Shown piece by piece: positions 43,117 to 51,888 of a DNA stretch of 64,000 nucleotides. A model generated the notes under the pieces. That model did not search any database. It worked only from the letters and a program-made list of their open reading frames with translations, and was not told where the DNA came from. Source of the DNA: Myxococcus xanthus (GTDB lineage: Bacteria; Myxococcota; Myxococcia; Myxococcales; Myxococcaceae). The DNA lies in contig NZ_FNOH01000005.1 in assembly GCF_900106535.1 (NCBI RefSeq), positions 62,001-126,000 on the forward strand. Reading direction: 5' to 3'. Position 1 is the first letter of the stretch. Each line of letters begins with the position of its first letter. The position numbers and the translations under genes are program-made.

Positions 43117-45480
43117 ATGATCGTCAAGTGTGAGCGGTGCCAGACGCGGTTCAAGATCCCCGACGAGAAGGTGACCGAGAAGGGGGTCAAGGTCCGCTGC
43201 ACCAAATGCCAGAACACGTTCCGGGTCACCCGCGAGGCCGCTGTCGGCGCCCCGGGTGAGCCGCCAGCCCCCTCCTCGGACGGGCAGGTGGACCCTTTCG
43301 CTCAATTTGGGGTCGCGCCAGACCCCACGTCGGTGGACGTCACCAAGCCGGGCTACTTCGAGCTGGGCGTCGAGGCGAGCAAGCCGATGCCTGCTCGCCC
43401 CAGTCCTCCTGGGCCGAGCTGGAACAGCATGGACGGCGACCTGGGCTCGGAAGACGGTGTCTTCCGGGAGCCCACGCGAATCACATCGCTGCCGCTGCCT
43501 CCCGCCGCGCGTCCGCCCGATGCGCCGGTTGGCCGCGCGCCACCGCCGGGCGCCTTCGTGGTGCCAGGTACTGAGCGTTCGGGGCGTCCGCCCGCCGCGG
43601 TGCCTGCGCCCCCTGGCCCGGGAAGCGCACCTGCGCGAGCGGCGGGGGCCCGAGGTGCGGGTGGCCCCGCTGGCATGGAGGACCGCTCCATGCCTCCCGT
43701 CCCCGAGGATGCTGGGCCCTCCGTGTCCCCGGCCAGTGCTCGCCGCGCCGCCGCGCCGCCGCCGGTGGCCGACCCGTTCTCGGAGCTCCTGGGGCCGCCT
43801 TCGCCTGCCGAGCCGTCGGCTGCGAATGCGCTCCGCCGAAGCGCGGTGCCGCCGCCTCCGGGGGGCGCGCCCGCGGGTGCCGTGGCGCTTGGGACATTGC
43901 GTCCGGGCGCGGCTCCGCCCCCCGCTGCTCCGCCCGCTTATGGTGGGGACGATCCGTTTGCGTCCATCGACATCGATGATGCGGCGGCGATGCCAACGAT
44001 GGCCACGGGGGCGCCGCCACCGGTGGAGAACGACCCGTTCGCGTCCATCGACATCGACGATGCGACGGTTCCGTCGGCGGCGCCTGGGCTGCCTCGGCCC
44101 GTGGGGAGCGACCCGTTCGCGTCCATCGACATCCATGCGGCGGTGCCCGCGAAGTCCCCGAGGGCTGCCTCACCTTCGGTAGGAAGCGATCCTCTCGCGG
44201 CGGCAGACATCCATGCCTCCGGGCCTGCGAAGTCCACGAAGGCCGCGGCACCTTCAGTAGGAAGCAGTCCTCTCGCTGCGGCCGACATTCATGCCGCCGG
44301 GCCTGCGAAGTCCACGTCGCCTTCATCGGGGAATGGTCCTCTCGCCGCGTTCGACCTACATGCGTCGTCGCCAGCCGCTGCGGGCAGTAACGACCCCTTC
44401 GCCGCCATCGACTTGCGGGCACCTGCCGCGTCGACCCGGAAGGCAGCGCCGCCGCCTGCCGGAAGCAACCCGTTTGCATCCATCGACATCCATGCTGACG
44501 CTTCCGCCGCGTCTGGCAGCGGGCCTGTGCCAGGCGGGAGTGACCCGTTCGCGTCCGTCGACCTCCACGCCGACTCCTCGGCCGCGATACCGTCTTCCGT
44601 GAATCCCCGGGACTTGTTCGACCTTGGCTCGGACGTGGGCGGGCACGGCGAGGATTCCGGCCTCCTGCCCACGGACACGGGCCGCGCCGCGCTGTTCGGG
44701 ACCTCGGATGCATCCGATGCCTCCCTGCTTGGCGATGTCCCCCCCGCCGTGGATGACGCGGAGGCCTTTGGCGTCACCCTGGGCCGGGTCGGGGCACCCA
44801 GCGGCGTCCAGCGCGAGGTGCTGGACATGGACGGGCTGCCGTCGAAGCCCGTGGTCACCGTGGCCAAGCCCACCGCGCGTCCCGAGGACGTGGGCATCCC
44901 GCAGAGCCGCCCGTCGAGCCGGCTTCGCAAGGCGTTGGGCTTCACCGTCAACTTCGTGTTGGCCGCGGCCCTGGTGGCCGTGCTGGGCACGGTCGGCCGG
45001 GTGTACCTGAGCGAGGGCCGCCTCGACGTGTCGGCCCTGTCGCTGGACTCCCTGCGCACGCTTTTCGTGCCCGCGTCGAAGCCGCTCGTGGCCGTGGATG
45101 TGACGAACGGGCTGTACGAGACGCGCGAGGGCCGGTCGCTCTTCTACGTCCGCGGGGACGCAGCGAACCATTCGGACGCCGCCGCCCGCATCCGCGTGCG
45201 CGCCGCGCTGTATGACGGAAGCCAGCGCGTGGCCTCCGCCGAGGCGCTCGTGGGCGGGGTCCCCACGCCCGAGGAACTCTACGGCGTGGGCTCACCCGAC
45301 GCGGCGGTGGCCCTGCGCCAGCGCGTCGACGAGGCCGCCGTCTCCGTGGCGCCCGGCGCCAAGGCCCCCTTTGTCGTCATCTTCCCCGAGCACCCCGCGG
45401 ACCCGGGGGGCTACCGGCTGGAGCTGACACTGGAGCCCGAGCGCTCCAAGTCGGCGGAGGCCGCCCCCCGGACGGAGTGA
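43117..45480 (+). CDS. Zinc-ribbon membrane protein with DPFASIDIH-type repeats
   Basis: A 787-residue protein. An MJ0042-type zinc ribbon occupies the first 35 residues (Cys5, Cys8, Cys28, Cys31), followed by a Pro/Ala-rich low-complexity region. From about residue 277 to 500 nine copies of a short motif, DPFASIDIDD or DPFASIDIHA and variants, recur at spacings of about 20-35 residues. A single membrane helix (TVNFVLAAALVAVLGTVGRV) is near 606-630, and the C-terminal 150 residues resemble the DUF3426 domain. The N-terminal part should be in the cytoplasm and the C-terminus in the periplasm. Zinc-ribbon/linker/membrane proteins are linked to gliding and polarity complexes in M. xanthus, but this one was not matched to a known component. 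It is followed after 6 bases by a helical-repeat protein gene. Confidence 0.82.
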   Translation: MIVKCERCQTRFKIPDEKVTEKGVKVRCTKCQNTFRVTREAAVGAPGEPPAPSSDGQVDPFAQFGVAPDPTSVDVTKPGYFELGVEASKPMPARPSPPGPSWNSMDGDLGSEDGVFREPTRITSLPLPPAARPPDAPVGRAPPPGAFVVPGTERSGRPPAAVPAPPGPGSAPARAAGARGAGGPAGMEDRSMPPVPEDAGPSVSPASARRAAAPPPVADPFSELLGPPSPAEPSAANALRRSAVPPPPGGAPAGAVALGTLRPGAAPPPAAPPAYGGDDPFASIDIDDAAAMPTMATGAPPPVENDPFASIDIDDATVPSAAPGLPRPVGSDPFASIDIHAAVPAKSPRAASPSVGSDPLAAADIHASGPAKSTKAAAPSVGSSPLAAADIHAAGPAKSTSPSSGNGPLAAFDLHASSPAAAGSNDPFAAIDLRAPAASTRKAAPPPAGSNPFASIDIHADASAASGSGPVPGGSDPFASVDLHADSSAAIPSSVNPRDLFDLGSDVGGHGEDSGLLPTDTGRAALFGTSDASDASLLGDVPPAVDDAEAFGVTLGRVGAPSGVQREVLDMDGLPSKPVVTVAKPTARPEDVGIPQSRPSSRLRKALGFTVNFVLAAALVAVLGTVGRVYLSEGRLDVSALSLDSLRTLFVPASKPLVAVDVTNGLYETREGRSLFYVRGDAANHSDAAARIRVRAALYDGSQRVASAEALVGGVPTPEELYGVGSPDAAVALRQRVDEAAVSVAPGAKAPFVVIFPEHPADPGGYRLELTLEPERSKSAEAAPRTE
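43945..44620 (+). repeat. Nine DPFASIDIH-type short linear repeats
   Basis: Inside the zinc-ribbon protein gene, short motifs coded by near-identical DNA recur: GACCCGTTCGCGTCCATCGA and variants. Protein cores in order are DPFASIDIDD, DPFASIDIDD, DPFASIDIHA, DPLAAADIHA, SPLAAADIHA, GPLAAFDLHA, DPFAAIDLRA, NPFASIDIHA and DPFASVDLHA, separated by low-complexity Ala/Pro/Ser linkers. The pattern suggests a multivalent docking region and expansion by slippage or recombination. Confidence 0.8.
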
Positions 45481-45486
45481 GCCACC

Positions 45487-46281
45487 ATGCCCACGCAGGA
45501 GGATGCCCGGACCGTCGCGCGCTTCATCCATGCCTTGAGCGGTGGGTCGGAGGTCCGTCGCAAGGCCGCCGCGCGTGAGCTCGCCTGGAGAGATCCACTC
45601 GACTCCAACGAGCTGGTGGGCCACCTCATCGCCCTCTCGCGCGCGGGGTGGGGGCCCGCCTCCTGCGCGTTGTCGGACTTCATGGCCGCGCTGGAGCAGG
45701 AGGCCGAGCACATCCCCCATGTGGCGTCGCTGCGGCGGCTCGCGCACGTCCAGTCGCTCGACACCGTGGCGGACCTGTTCGCCCAGGGCCCCGCGAAGCT
45801 GGAGATGGACCCGGACGCCGCCGCCCGCGCGGACGCCAACGCCTTCTCGCAGTCGCTCGGGCACCTGAAGCAGCAGGCCCGCCTCACGAGGGACCCGGAC
45901 ACCCTGTCCCGCCTGGCCACCGTCAGCAATCCCACTGTCCTGCGCAACGTGCTCATCAACCCCCGGCTCACCGAGGAGTTGGTGGTCCGCATCGCCGCGC
46001 GCCGCCCGGCTCGGCCCGAGCCGCTCATCGAAATCTGGAAGTCACCGCGCTGGTCCGTGCGCCACGCCATCCGGCGCGCGCTCGTCTTCAACCCCTACCT
46101 GCCGCCGGAGACGGGCGCGAAAATCGTCCCGCTGCTCAACACGGCGGACTTGAGGGAACTCGTCTCGAACGCCGCCCTCCATCCCGCCCTGCGCGCGCAG
46201 GCCACCCGGCTGCTCGCCGAAGGGAATGGAACAGGGCCTGCGGCCGCGTCACTCATCCCCGGGCGTCGCGGGCACGACTGA
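45487..46281 (+). CDS. HEAT-like helical repeat protein
   Basis: A 264-residue protein of unrecognised function, wholly helical with short antiparallel helix pairs such as RLATVSNPTVLRNVLINPRL, SPRWSVRHAIRRALVFNPYL and LRELVSNAALHPALRAQATR, in the style of HEAT or leucine-rich-variant repeats. No signal peptide. It begins 6 bases after the zinc-ribbon protein gene and is surely co-transcribed with it, so the two may act together, for example with this protein binding the repeat region or a cytoplasmic partner. No catalytic motif is visible. Confidence 0.8.
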   Translation: MPTQEDARTVARFIHALSGGSEVRRKAAARELAWRDPLDSNELVGHLIALSRAGWGPASCALSDFMAALEQEAEHIPHVASLRRLAHVQSLDTVADLFAQGPAKLEMDPDAAARADANAFSQSLGHLKQQARLTRDPDTLSRLATVSNPTVLRNVLINPRLTEELVVRIAARRPARPEPLIEIWKSPRWSVRHAIRRALVFNPYLPPETGAKIVPLLNTADLRELVSNAALHPALRAQATRLLAEGNGTGPAAASLIPGRRGHD

Positions 46282-46311
46282 CGGGCTTCGCATCCTGGGG
46301 CGGGGAGGGGC

Positions 46312-46539
46312 CTAGCGGCGGCGCGGCTGCTCGGGCTCCGTGAACTCGGCGTCCGTGGTGCTGCGGCGGCCCGGAGGCAGCGGCTTCGCATCCACCAGGT
46401 CCTCGCCGCGCGACGCCTTGCGGAACGAGTACACGAACTTGCCCACGGCATTGCCGAGCTGACCCATGCGGGCGGCCGAGAAGACCACCAGCAGGATGAA
46501 GCCGAGGACGATGATTTCTCCGAGGCCGAGGCCCAGCAT
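46312..46539 (-). CDS. TatA/TatE-like twin-arginine translocase subunit
   Basis: A 75-residue protein with the TatA layout: a short N-terminal periplasmic end, one hydrophobic helix (GLGEIIVLGFILLVVFSAAR), a hinge, and an amphipathic helix (MGQLGNAVGKFVYSFRKAS) ending in an acidic/basic tail. TatA normally has FG at the hinge; here the segment reads VFSAAR, a variant position. The start ATG at 46539 gives the shortest N-terminus; an in-frame ATG 14 codons upstream (MACLPPPFAALCS) is possible. No tatC or tatB gene lies nearby, so this is a stand-alone TatA/TatE paralogue. The gene diverges from the GDPD gene. Confidence 0.7.
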   Translation of the reverse strand: MLGLGLGEIIVLGFILLVVFSAARMGQLGNAVGKFVYSFRKASRGEDLVDAKPLPPGRRSTTDAEFTEPEQPRRR

Positions 46540-46650
46540 GATGGAGCACAGTGCAGCAAAGGGCGGGGGGAGGCAAGCCATGCGTCCACCGCCGCACGCC
46601 CGGTTGGACTTCTGATGCACGGCGGCGGCCACCCGCGCAGACTGGAGGGC

Positions 46651-47376
46651 ATGCTCCTGCTTGCCCACCGTGGCGCCAGCGCCGATGCCCCCGAGAACAC
46701 CCTGGAAGCCTTCGCCGAGGCGGTCCGCCAAGGCGCGGACGGTGTGGAACTGGACGCGATGCTCTGTGGCTCGGGCGAGGTCGTCGTCTGCCACGACGAG
46801 CGCCTGGAGCGCCTCGCGCGGCTGCCGTGGGAGGTTCGCCTCACCCCGTGGTGGAAGCTCCAGCGGGCGGACGTCGGCTCGCCGCTGGGCTTCGCCCCCG
46901 CCCGAATCCCGCTGCTGGAAGAGGTGCTGGAGGCCCTGCCACCGCAGTTCCTGGTCAACATCGAGCTCAAGTGCGAGCGCGCCGACGACGGAGGCCTGGC
47001 GGAGCAGGTGGCGCGGCTGGTGCGCCGGCGCGGACTGGCGGGCCGGGTCGTCATCTCCAGCTTCAACCCGCTGTGTCTCTTCCGCCTGGCGGCGGCGGCG
47101 CCGGAGCTGCGCCGGGGGCTGCTCATCGACCCGGACAAGTCCTGGGCCCTGCAGGCCTACGGGGTGAGCCCGCTCGTGTCGTCACACTCGGTCCACCCCT
47201 TCCACGAGGCCTGCACCCCGGAACGGGTGGCCGCGTGGCGCGCGGCCGGGATGAGCGTGGCGGCGTGGACGGTGGACGACCCCCAGCGCGCCCATGTCCT
47301 GGAGCGGATGGGGGTCAGCTACCTCATCACCAACCGGCCGGGGGCGGTCCGTCAGGCCCTGCACCCCGCCGCGTAG
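46651..47376 (+). CDS. Glycerophosphodiester phosphodiesterase
   Basis: A 241-residue GDPD-family enzyme that hydrolyses glycerophosphodiesters to glycerol 3-phosphate and an alcohol. The active-site motifs are AHRGASADAPENTLEAF at residues 5-21 (His6, Arg7, Glu and Asn), GVELDAM with the metal-binding Glu and Asp, and VVVCHDERLER with the second catalytic histidine; NIELK and ISSFNP follow in the right order. No signal peptide, so cytoplasmic. The ATG at 46651 has a GGAGGG ribosome site close upstream; an earlier ATG at 46615 adds a Gly/Arg-rich tail. Converges with the beta-barrel gene, with only 3 bases between the two stops. Confidence 0.93.
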   Translation: MLLLAHRGASADAPENTLEAFAEAVRQGADGVELDAMLCGSGEVVVCHDERLERLARLPWEVRLTPWWKLQRADVGSPLGFAPARIPLLEEVLEALPPQFLVNIELKCERADDGGLAEQVARLVRRRGLAGRVVISSFNPLCLFRLAAAAPELRRGLLIDPDKSWALQAYGVSPLVSSHSVHPFHEACTPERVAAWRAAGMSVAAWTVDDPQRAHVLERMGVSYLITNRPGAVRQALHPAA

Positions 47377-47379
47377 CGC

Positions 47380-48276
47380 TCAGAAGTCCAGGCCGAGCGT
47401 CGTGTTGAAGGCGAAGACGGCCGGCAGGCCCCGTTCCACGGTGCTGCCGTTCTCCTCGTAGGAGACGCTGCCCGTGCGCGTCAGCGACAGCTCCGCGCCC
47501 AACTGGAGCACGCCGCCAATGAAGCGGACGCCGCCGTAGATGCGCTGGTTGATGTTGCTGCCGAAGGAAACCTTCCGGTACGCGGCGGTATCCGTCAGCG
47601 CCGCGCGCGAATCGTCCCCCGTCGTGTCATCGAAGCTGCGGTCCGGGTTGAAGTCGATGCGGCTGGACGTCGCGCCGACGAAGCCCAGGTCCAGGCCGCC
47701 GTAGGGCGTCAGCGTCACCATGCCGCCCAGCGGGAACTGCTTGCCCACGCCGAAGTCCAGGCCCATGACGGTGAGGCCCAGGTCCCGGGCGCCGAACAGC
47801 TTCGTCACGTGTCCGCGCACGCCGAAGTCGGGCAGGTAGGTGAAGCCCTCGTTGGCAGCCCACTTCAGCTCGCCGGTGGCCACCACCTGGCTGCTCTTCT
47901 CCACCCAGCCGACGCGCCCACCCAGCTCCAGCGAGAAGGGCAGGCCCTTGCGCGCGTGGAAGGAGGGGATGAGCACCGTGGAGGGCTGCTCGTTCTGCGT
48001 GGGGATGTTCACGCTGCCGGGCAGCGACACCACGGAGAGCTCCGCGTTGATGGCCCAGGCCGAGTGGCCCGTCGTCTCCGGGGGCATCAAGTTCACGGAG
48101 GTGATGGCCGCGCCCATGATGCGGGCGAAGGCCTGGAAATCCGCGTCGGCGGACGCCACTGGGTTGTCACCCGTGGGGTTGCCGAACCGCGCGATCTGCA
48201 GGTCATTGGGCGCCGCGACAACGGACGCGCCTGACGCCCAGGCCGCGAGAGCCACCCACCGACTGAACGTCCGCAT
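47380..48276 (-). CDS. Outer-membrane beta-barrel protein
   Basis: A 298-residue exported protein: signal peptide (FSRWVALAAWASGASVVA) and then many alternating hydrophobic/polar strands, for example GLTVMGLDFGVGKQFPLGGM and VLQLGAELSLTRTGSVSY, ending in the C-terminal phenylalanine (FNTTLGLDF) that the BAM machinery recognises. The strand pattern suggests 10-14 strands. No channel, receptor or enzyme signature was recognised. The start chosen is the ATG at 48276, three codons after a GTG whose ribosome site is too close; GGAGG lies 11 bases before it. The gene stands alone, facing the GDPD gene. Confidence 0.85.
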   Translation of the reverse strand: MRTFSRWVALAAWASGASVVAAPNDLQIARFGNPTGDNPVASADADFQAFARIMGAAITSVNLMPPETTGHSAWAINAELSVVSLPGSVNIPTQNEQPSTVLIPSFHARKGLPFSLELGGRVGWVEKSSQVVATGELKWAANEGFTYLPDFGVRGHVTKLFGARDLGLTVMGLDFGVGKQFPLGGMVTLTPYGGLDLGFVGATSSRIDFNPDRSFDDTTGDDSRAALTDTAAYRKVSFGSNINQRIYGGVRFIGGVLQLGAELSLTRTGSVSYEENGSTVERGLPAVFAFNTTLGLDF

Positions 48277-48359
48277 TCGAGTCACCGCCTCCAGGGCGCG
48301 CGACCGGCCGGTAAGGCGCCCACCGCGCCGGACGGTAACGCCTGCTCGCGAGGAGCGTC

Positions 48360-48421
48360 AACAAAACGGGCGGCCCCTCCCGCGGTCTCCTCTCAAGGAG
48401 TCCCGCTGGAAAGGCCGCCCG
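48360..48421 (-). terminator. Intrinsic terminator of the S41 protease gene
   Basis: Reading the minus strand, an exact 9-bp inverted repeat CGGGCGGCC/GGCCGCCCG (48367-48375 and 48413-48421) with a 37-base loop containing further pairing is followed directly by TTTTGTT. It lies 35 bases after the stop of the S41 gene, in the right direction and with a real T-run, so it is the best terminator in the window. Confidence 0.65.
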
Positions 48422-48455
48422 GAAGGAGGCGGCGCGCCAGGTGGGCGCGGGGCGC

Positions 48456-51400
48456 CTACTGCGGCTTGTTGGCGGGGCTACCGGCAGGCGAGGCCATTTT
48501 CTGGGCGACCTCGGCCGGGCGGCGGCGGATGACCAGCGTGCGGCGGCTGGCGAAGTCGTTGTCCTCGCGTGCCACCACCAGCACGTTGTTGTTGCCCTCC
48601 TTCAGCGCGAACTCCGTGGAGAACTTCAGCGTGTTCGGCTCGGCGCCCTTGGGGTCCACGCCCTTGAAGTAGACCTTCTGGTCGTTCACCAGCACGTAGA
48701 CGTCCAGCAACCCGTGGGGGTCCGTCACCACGCCGGAGAGCGTGAACTTGTCCCCGTTGGCGACCATGCCGCCAGCGGCCGGATCCACGTCCAGGCGGAT
48801 GTCGGGCGGGCGGTGGTTGGTGACCAGCGTGGCCTTCGGGGTGGTGGCCTTGCCCGTCTTCAGCTCCTTCGCGTCCTGGCTGCGCACGAAGGCGAAGCGG
48901 TCCTTCTCCAGCTCCACGCGGTAGTAGCCCTTGGTGACCGCCTCGGCGGGCAGCACCGTCGTCCCGCTCAGCTTCGCCACCGCGCGCGCACCCTGCGCGG
49001 GGGCGCCATACAGGTCCACCTTGTCGCCCACGCGGATGAGGCCCTTCTTCGGCTCCATCGTGGCGATCGCGGCGTCGGTGACGGGCAGCTCCAGCTTCTC
49101 CATCACGAACTCCTCGAGCGGCTCGTCGATGATGGCCAGCTTCAGCGGGAAGGTGTTGCCCTTGAAGCCCTTCTTCACCTCCAACTGGAAGCGCGCCGTC
49201 TTCGTCTCACCGGGCTTCAGCTCGCCCAGTTTGAAGCGGCCCTTTTCGATGAAGATGTTGGCGTCGCCGCCATTCTTGATCTGCGTGAACGAGTCGAGCG
49301 CCGTGCCGGTGCCCGCGTTCGTCACGTCGAGCAGCACAGATACAGTCTCTCCGCGCTGCACCGTGCCGTCGCCGTTGCAGGTGGCGCAGTCGTCGATGAC
49401 CTGCCAGTTGAAGGCGAAGGCGGGGCGGGGCAGCTCCACGAAGTTGAGCTCGGCCACCCGCGTCTCAGGCAGGGCGCCGTGGTCATCGAAGAAGCGCACC
49501 GTCACGTCGTCGCGGCGGCTGGTGAGGTCCTTGGGCAGGCGCACCTTCACCTTCCACGTCTTCTTCTCACCCGGCGCCAACGCACCGAAGAGGAACTCGC
49601 GGCGGTCCAGGAAGGCGTTGTCGCTCTCCGTCCAGGCGCGCACGCGCTTGAGCGGCTCGGTGCCACGGTTCTCCGCGGTCAGCGCCATCTCCATCACCTC
49701 GCCCGCGAGAATCTTCGCGTCCGGGCCCGGCGTCAGCGACACGGCCATCTGCACGTTCTTCGGCGTGGGCCCCGCGCTCCAGTCCACGCCCAGCGCGGCG
49801 ATGGCGGCGTTGATGCGGGACTCCTCCTCGGCGCGCTTCTGGTCGATGAACGCCTTGCCCTGCTTGAGCTGCTCCTTGCGCGTGGTGGCCGGAGCGCGCA
49901 GCACGAAGTCGCGGGCGAATTGGACCTCGAAGTCCTCCTTGATCTCCTCCTGGGCCTCGGCGTCGAGCTGGTCGTCCAGGTCCTCACCCATGCCGGCCAC
50001 GTCCACGTCCAGCAGCGGGTCCTTGTCCCCGTGCTTTTTGGCGTTGGCGGCCGTCTTCGGCGGGGCCTTGCCCTCTTCCTTCTTGGCGGTGGCCTGGGCC
50101 TGCTTCTCGTCCACCTTCAGGTACTTGAGGCTCTCCAGCGGCTTCTCGCGGTTGAGCACGTCCTCGCGCTTCTTGGCGACGGTGCTGGAGTCCGGGTTGC
50201 CGAAGTGCTGGTCCAGGTCGGCCTCGCCCATGGAGCGGCGCGGCGCGAACACGTCCACGCGCTCATCGGTGGCGCGGGTGGGGACCAGCTGGATGTCCGG
50301 GACGATACCGACCTCCTGGATGGAGACGTCGCCCGGGGTCAGGTACTTGGCGATGGTCAGCTTCAGCGCGCTGTCATCCGGGAAGTCGTACAGCACCTGC
50401 ACGCTGCCCTTGCCGAACGTCTGACGGCCGATGATGGTCGCGCGGTCGAGGTTCTTCAGCGCGCCGGCGACGATTTCGGACGCGGAGGCGCTGCCAGCGT
50501 TCACCAGCACGGCGATGGGGTAGCTGTCCTCTCCGTCCGTGGCGCGCGCGCGCTTCTCCTCGCGCAGCTTGTCGGACAGGCCCACCGTCGCGACGATGGT
50601 GCCGCTGGACAGGAACGTGTCGGACACCTGGATGGCCTGCTCCAAGAGGCCGCCCGGGTTGCCGCGCATGTCGAGCACCAGGCCCTTGAAGCCGCCCTTC
50701 GCGTCCGCCTGCTTGCGCAGCTGCGTCAGCGCCGCCTCGAGGTCGCGGGTGGTGTTGCCCTGGAAGTTCTTCAGGCGGATGTAGCCCACGTTGTTGGAGA
50801 GCATCTTGTGCTGCACGCTCTCGATGGAAATCATGGCGCGCGAGAGCGTCATGATGCGGGGCTTGTCCCAGCCGTCGCGCTCCACGGTGATGGTGATGCG
50901 GCTGTCCACCGGGCCGCGCAGCTTCGACACGGCCTCGTTGAGGTCCATGTTGACGGTGGACTCCTCGCCAATCTTCTTGATGCGGTCGTCCTTCTGGATG
51001 CCGGAGCGGTGCGCGGGCGTCTTCGGGATCACCTTGACCACGGTGAGGTTGCCCTCGCGCATCTGGATGACGAAGCCCAGGCCGCCGAACTCACCCTTGG
51101 TGGACAGCTTCATCTCCCGGTACAGCTCCGGGCGCAGCAGCACCGAGTGCGGATCCAACGTGGACAGCATGCCGTTGACGGCCGCGTACTCCACGTCGCG
51201 CGTGTCCTCGATGGGCCGCATGTTCTTCGACAGGAAGTCGAAGACGTCCTTGAGCGCGAAGGACATCTTCCACAGCGAGTCCACGTGGGCGATGTCGAAC
51301 TCGCGCTGCTTGCCGTTCACGTTGACGTTGAGCTTGCCCGTCTCCGCGTTGCCGTCCACGAGCACGTCGGGAACGCTCTTCTCGACGTACTCCAGCGAGG

Positions 51401-51674
51401 CGATCATCATCTCCTTCGGCTTCACCCGCTTGGGGTCGACGTAGTTCTCCTTCACGTAGAGGATGACCTTCGTCAGGACGCGCAGGCTGTTGAGGTCGTG
51501 CGGTGCCTTCTCGCCTTTGACGGTAGGAAGACTGCCGTCCCACGAGCCTTGCCCGGCCTCGGCTGCACCCATGGTCAGCGGCAAGGGAGCCCGGTTGCTG
51601 CCCACCAGGGCCCAGGCGCCGAGGAGCACGGCAACGGCTGTGATTCGGCGGAGGAAACGCGGCATTTGGTTCAT
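48456..51674 (-). CDS. S41 C-terminal processing protease with a long C-terminal extension
   Basis: A 1072-residue exported serine protease of the CtpA/Tsp family. An N-terminal signal or anchor (ITAVAVLLGAWALVG) leads to a PDZ domain near 175-260 (GGLGFVIQMREGNLTVVKVI) and the S41 catalytic core, with the nucleophile Ser in LVNAGSASASEIVAGAL (near 395) and the catalytic Lys in GRQTFGKGSVQ (near 421). Family members end at about 450-650; here a further 450-500 residues follow, including a Lys/Glu-rich stretch, CARDB/beta-sandwich-like segments (LTAENRGTEPLKRVRAW, DVTNAGTGTALDSF) and a CATCNGDGTVQRG Cys pair. Tsp-type enzymes trim or degrade periplasmic proteins. The long tail probably holds the protease on a partner or the envelope. 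Monocistronic, with its own terminator. Confidence 0.93.
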   Translation of the reverse strand: MNQMPRFLRRITAVAVLLGAWALVGSNRAPLPLTMGAAEAGQGSWDGSLPTVKGEKAPHDLNSLRVLTKVILYVKENYVDPKRVKPKEMMIASLEYVEKSVPDVLVDGNAETGKLNVNVNGKQREFDIAHVDSLWKMSFALKDVFDFLSKNMRPIEDTRDVEYAAVNGMLSTLDPHSVLLRPELYREMKLSTKGEFGGLGFVIQMREGNLTVVKVIPKTPAHRSGIQKDDRIKKIGEESTVNMDLNEAVSKLRGPVDSRITITVERDGWDKPRIMTLSRAMISIESVQHKMLSNNVGYIRLKNFQGNTTRDLEAALTQLRKQADAKGGFKGLVLDMRGNPGGLLEQAIQVSDTFLSSGTIVATVGLSDKLREEKRARATDGEDSYPIAVLVNAGSASASEIVAGALKNLDRATIIGRQTFGKGSVQVLYDFPDDSALKLTIAKYLTPGDVSIQEVGIVPDIQLVPTRATDERVDVFAPRRSMGEADLDQHFGNPDSSTVAKKREDVLNREKPLESLKYLKVDEKQAQATAKKEEGKAPPKTAANAKKHGDKDPLLDVDVAGMGEDLDDQLDAEAQEEIKEDFEVQFARDFVLRAPATTRKEQLKQGKAFIDQKRAEEESRINAAIAALGVDWSAGPTPKNVQMAVSLTPGPDAKILAGEVMEMALTAENRGTEPLKRVRAWTESDNAFLDRREFLFGALAPGEKKTWKVKVRLPKDLTSRRDDVTVRFFDDHGALPETRVAELNFVELPRPAFAFNWQVIDDCATCNGDGTVQRGETVSVLLDVTNAGTGTALDSFTQIKNGGDANIFIEKGRFKLGELKPGETKTARFQLEVKKGFKGNTFPLKLAIIDEPLEEFVMEKLELPVTDAAIATMEPKKGLIRVGDKVDLYGAPAQGARAVAKLSGTTVLPAEAVTKGYYRVELEKDRFAFVRSQDAKELKTGKATTPKATLVTNHRPPDIRLDVDPAAGGMVANGDKFTLSGVVTDPHGLLDVYVLVNDQKVYFKGVDPKGAEPNTLKFSTEFALKEGNNNVLVVAREDNDFASRRTLVIRRRPAEVAQKMASPAGSPANKPQ

Positions 51675-51862
51675 CCAAGCTGGGGCGCGCTGTCCGGCAC
51701 CCCGGGTGTGGCGAGAAGCCTTGAGATTTCGACCGTTTATACCGAGTAGGCGAACACTGTAAGCGGCCGGGCAAGCCTAATCACGGGCTCCTGGTGCTTC
51801 AAGGCATCGCCTCTCTGCTGGTGGAGCAGAACGTCCCTGGCGGGCATTGCGTTCCCGGTTCC

Positions 51863-51879
51863 CCGGGTTGGACACCCGG
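51863..51879. terminator. Small hairpin after the EI24 gene
   Basis: CCGGGT (51863-51868) and ACCCGG (51874-51879) pair around a 5-base loop, ten bases downstream of the EI24 stop on the minus strand. There is no T-run, so this is a weak candidate. Confidence 0.3.
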
Positions 51880-51888
51880 CTCGGGCGT

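Noticed and set aside
48441-51749. 1102-codon open frame on the plus strand opposite the S41 protease gene
   Set aside because: Antisense shadow; the minus-strand protein has signal peptide, PDZ and catalytic residues.
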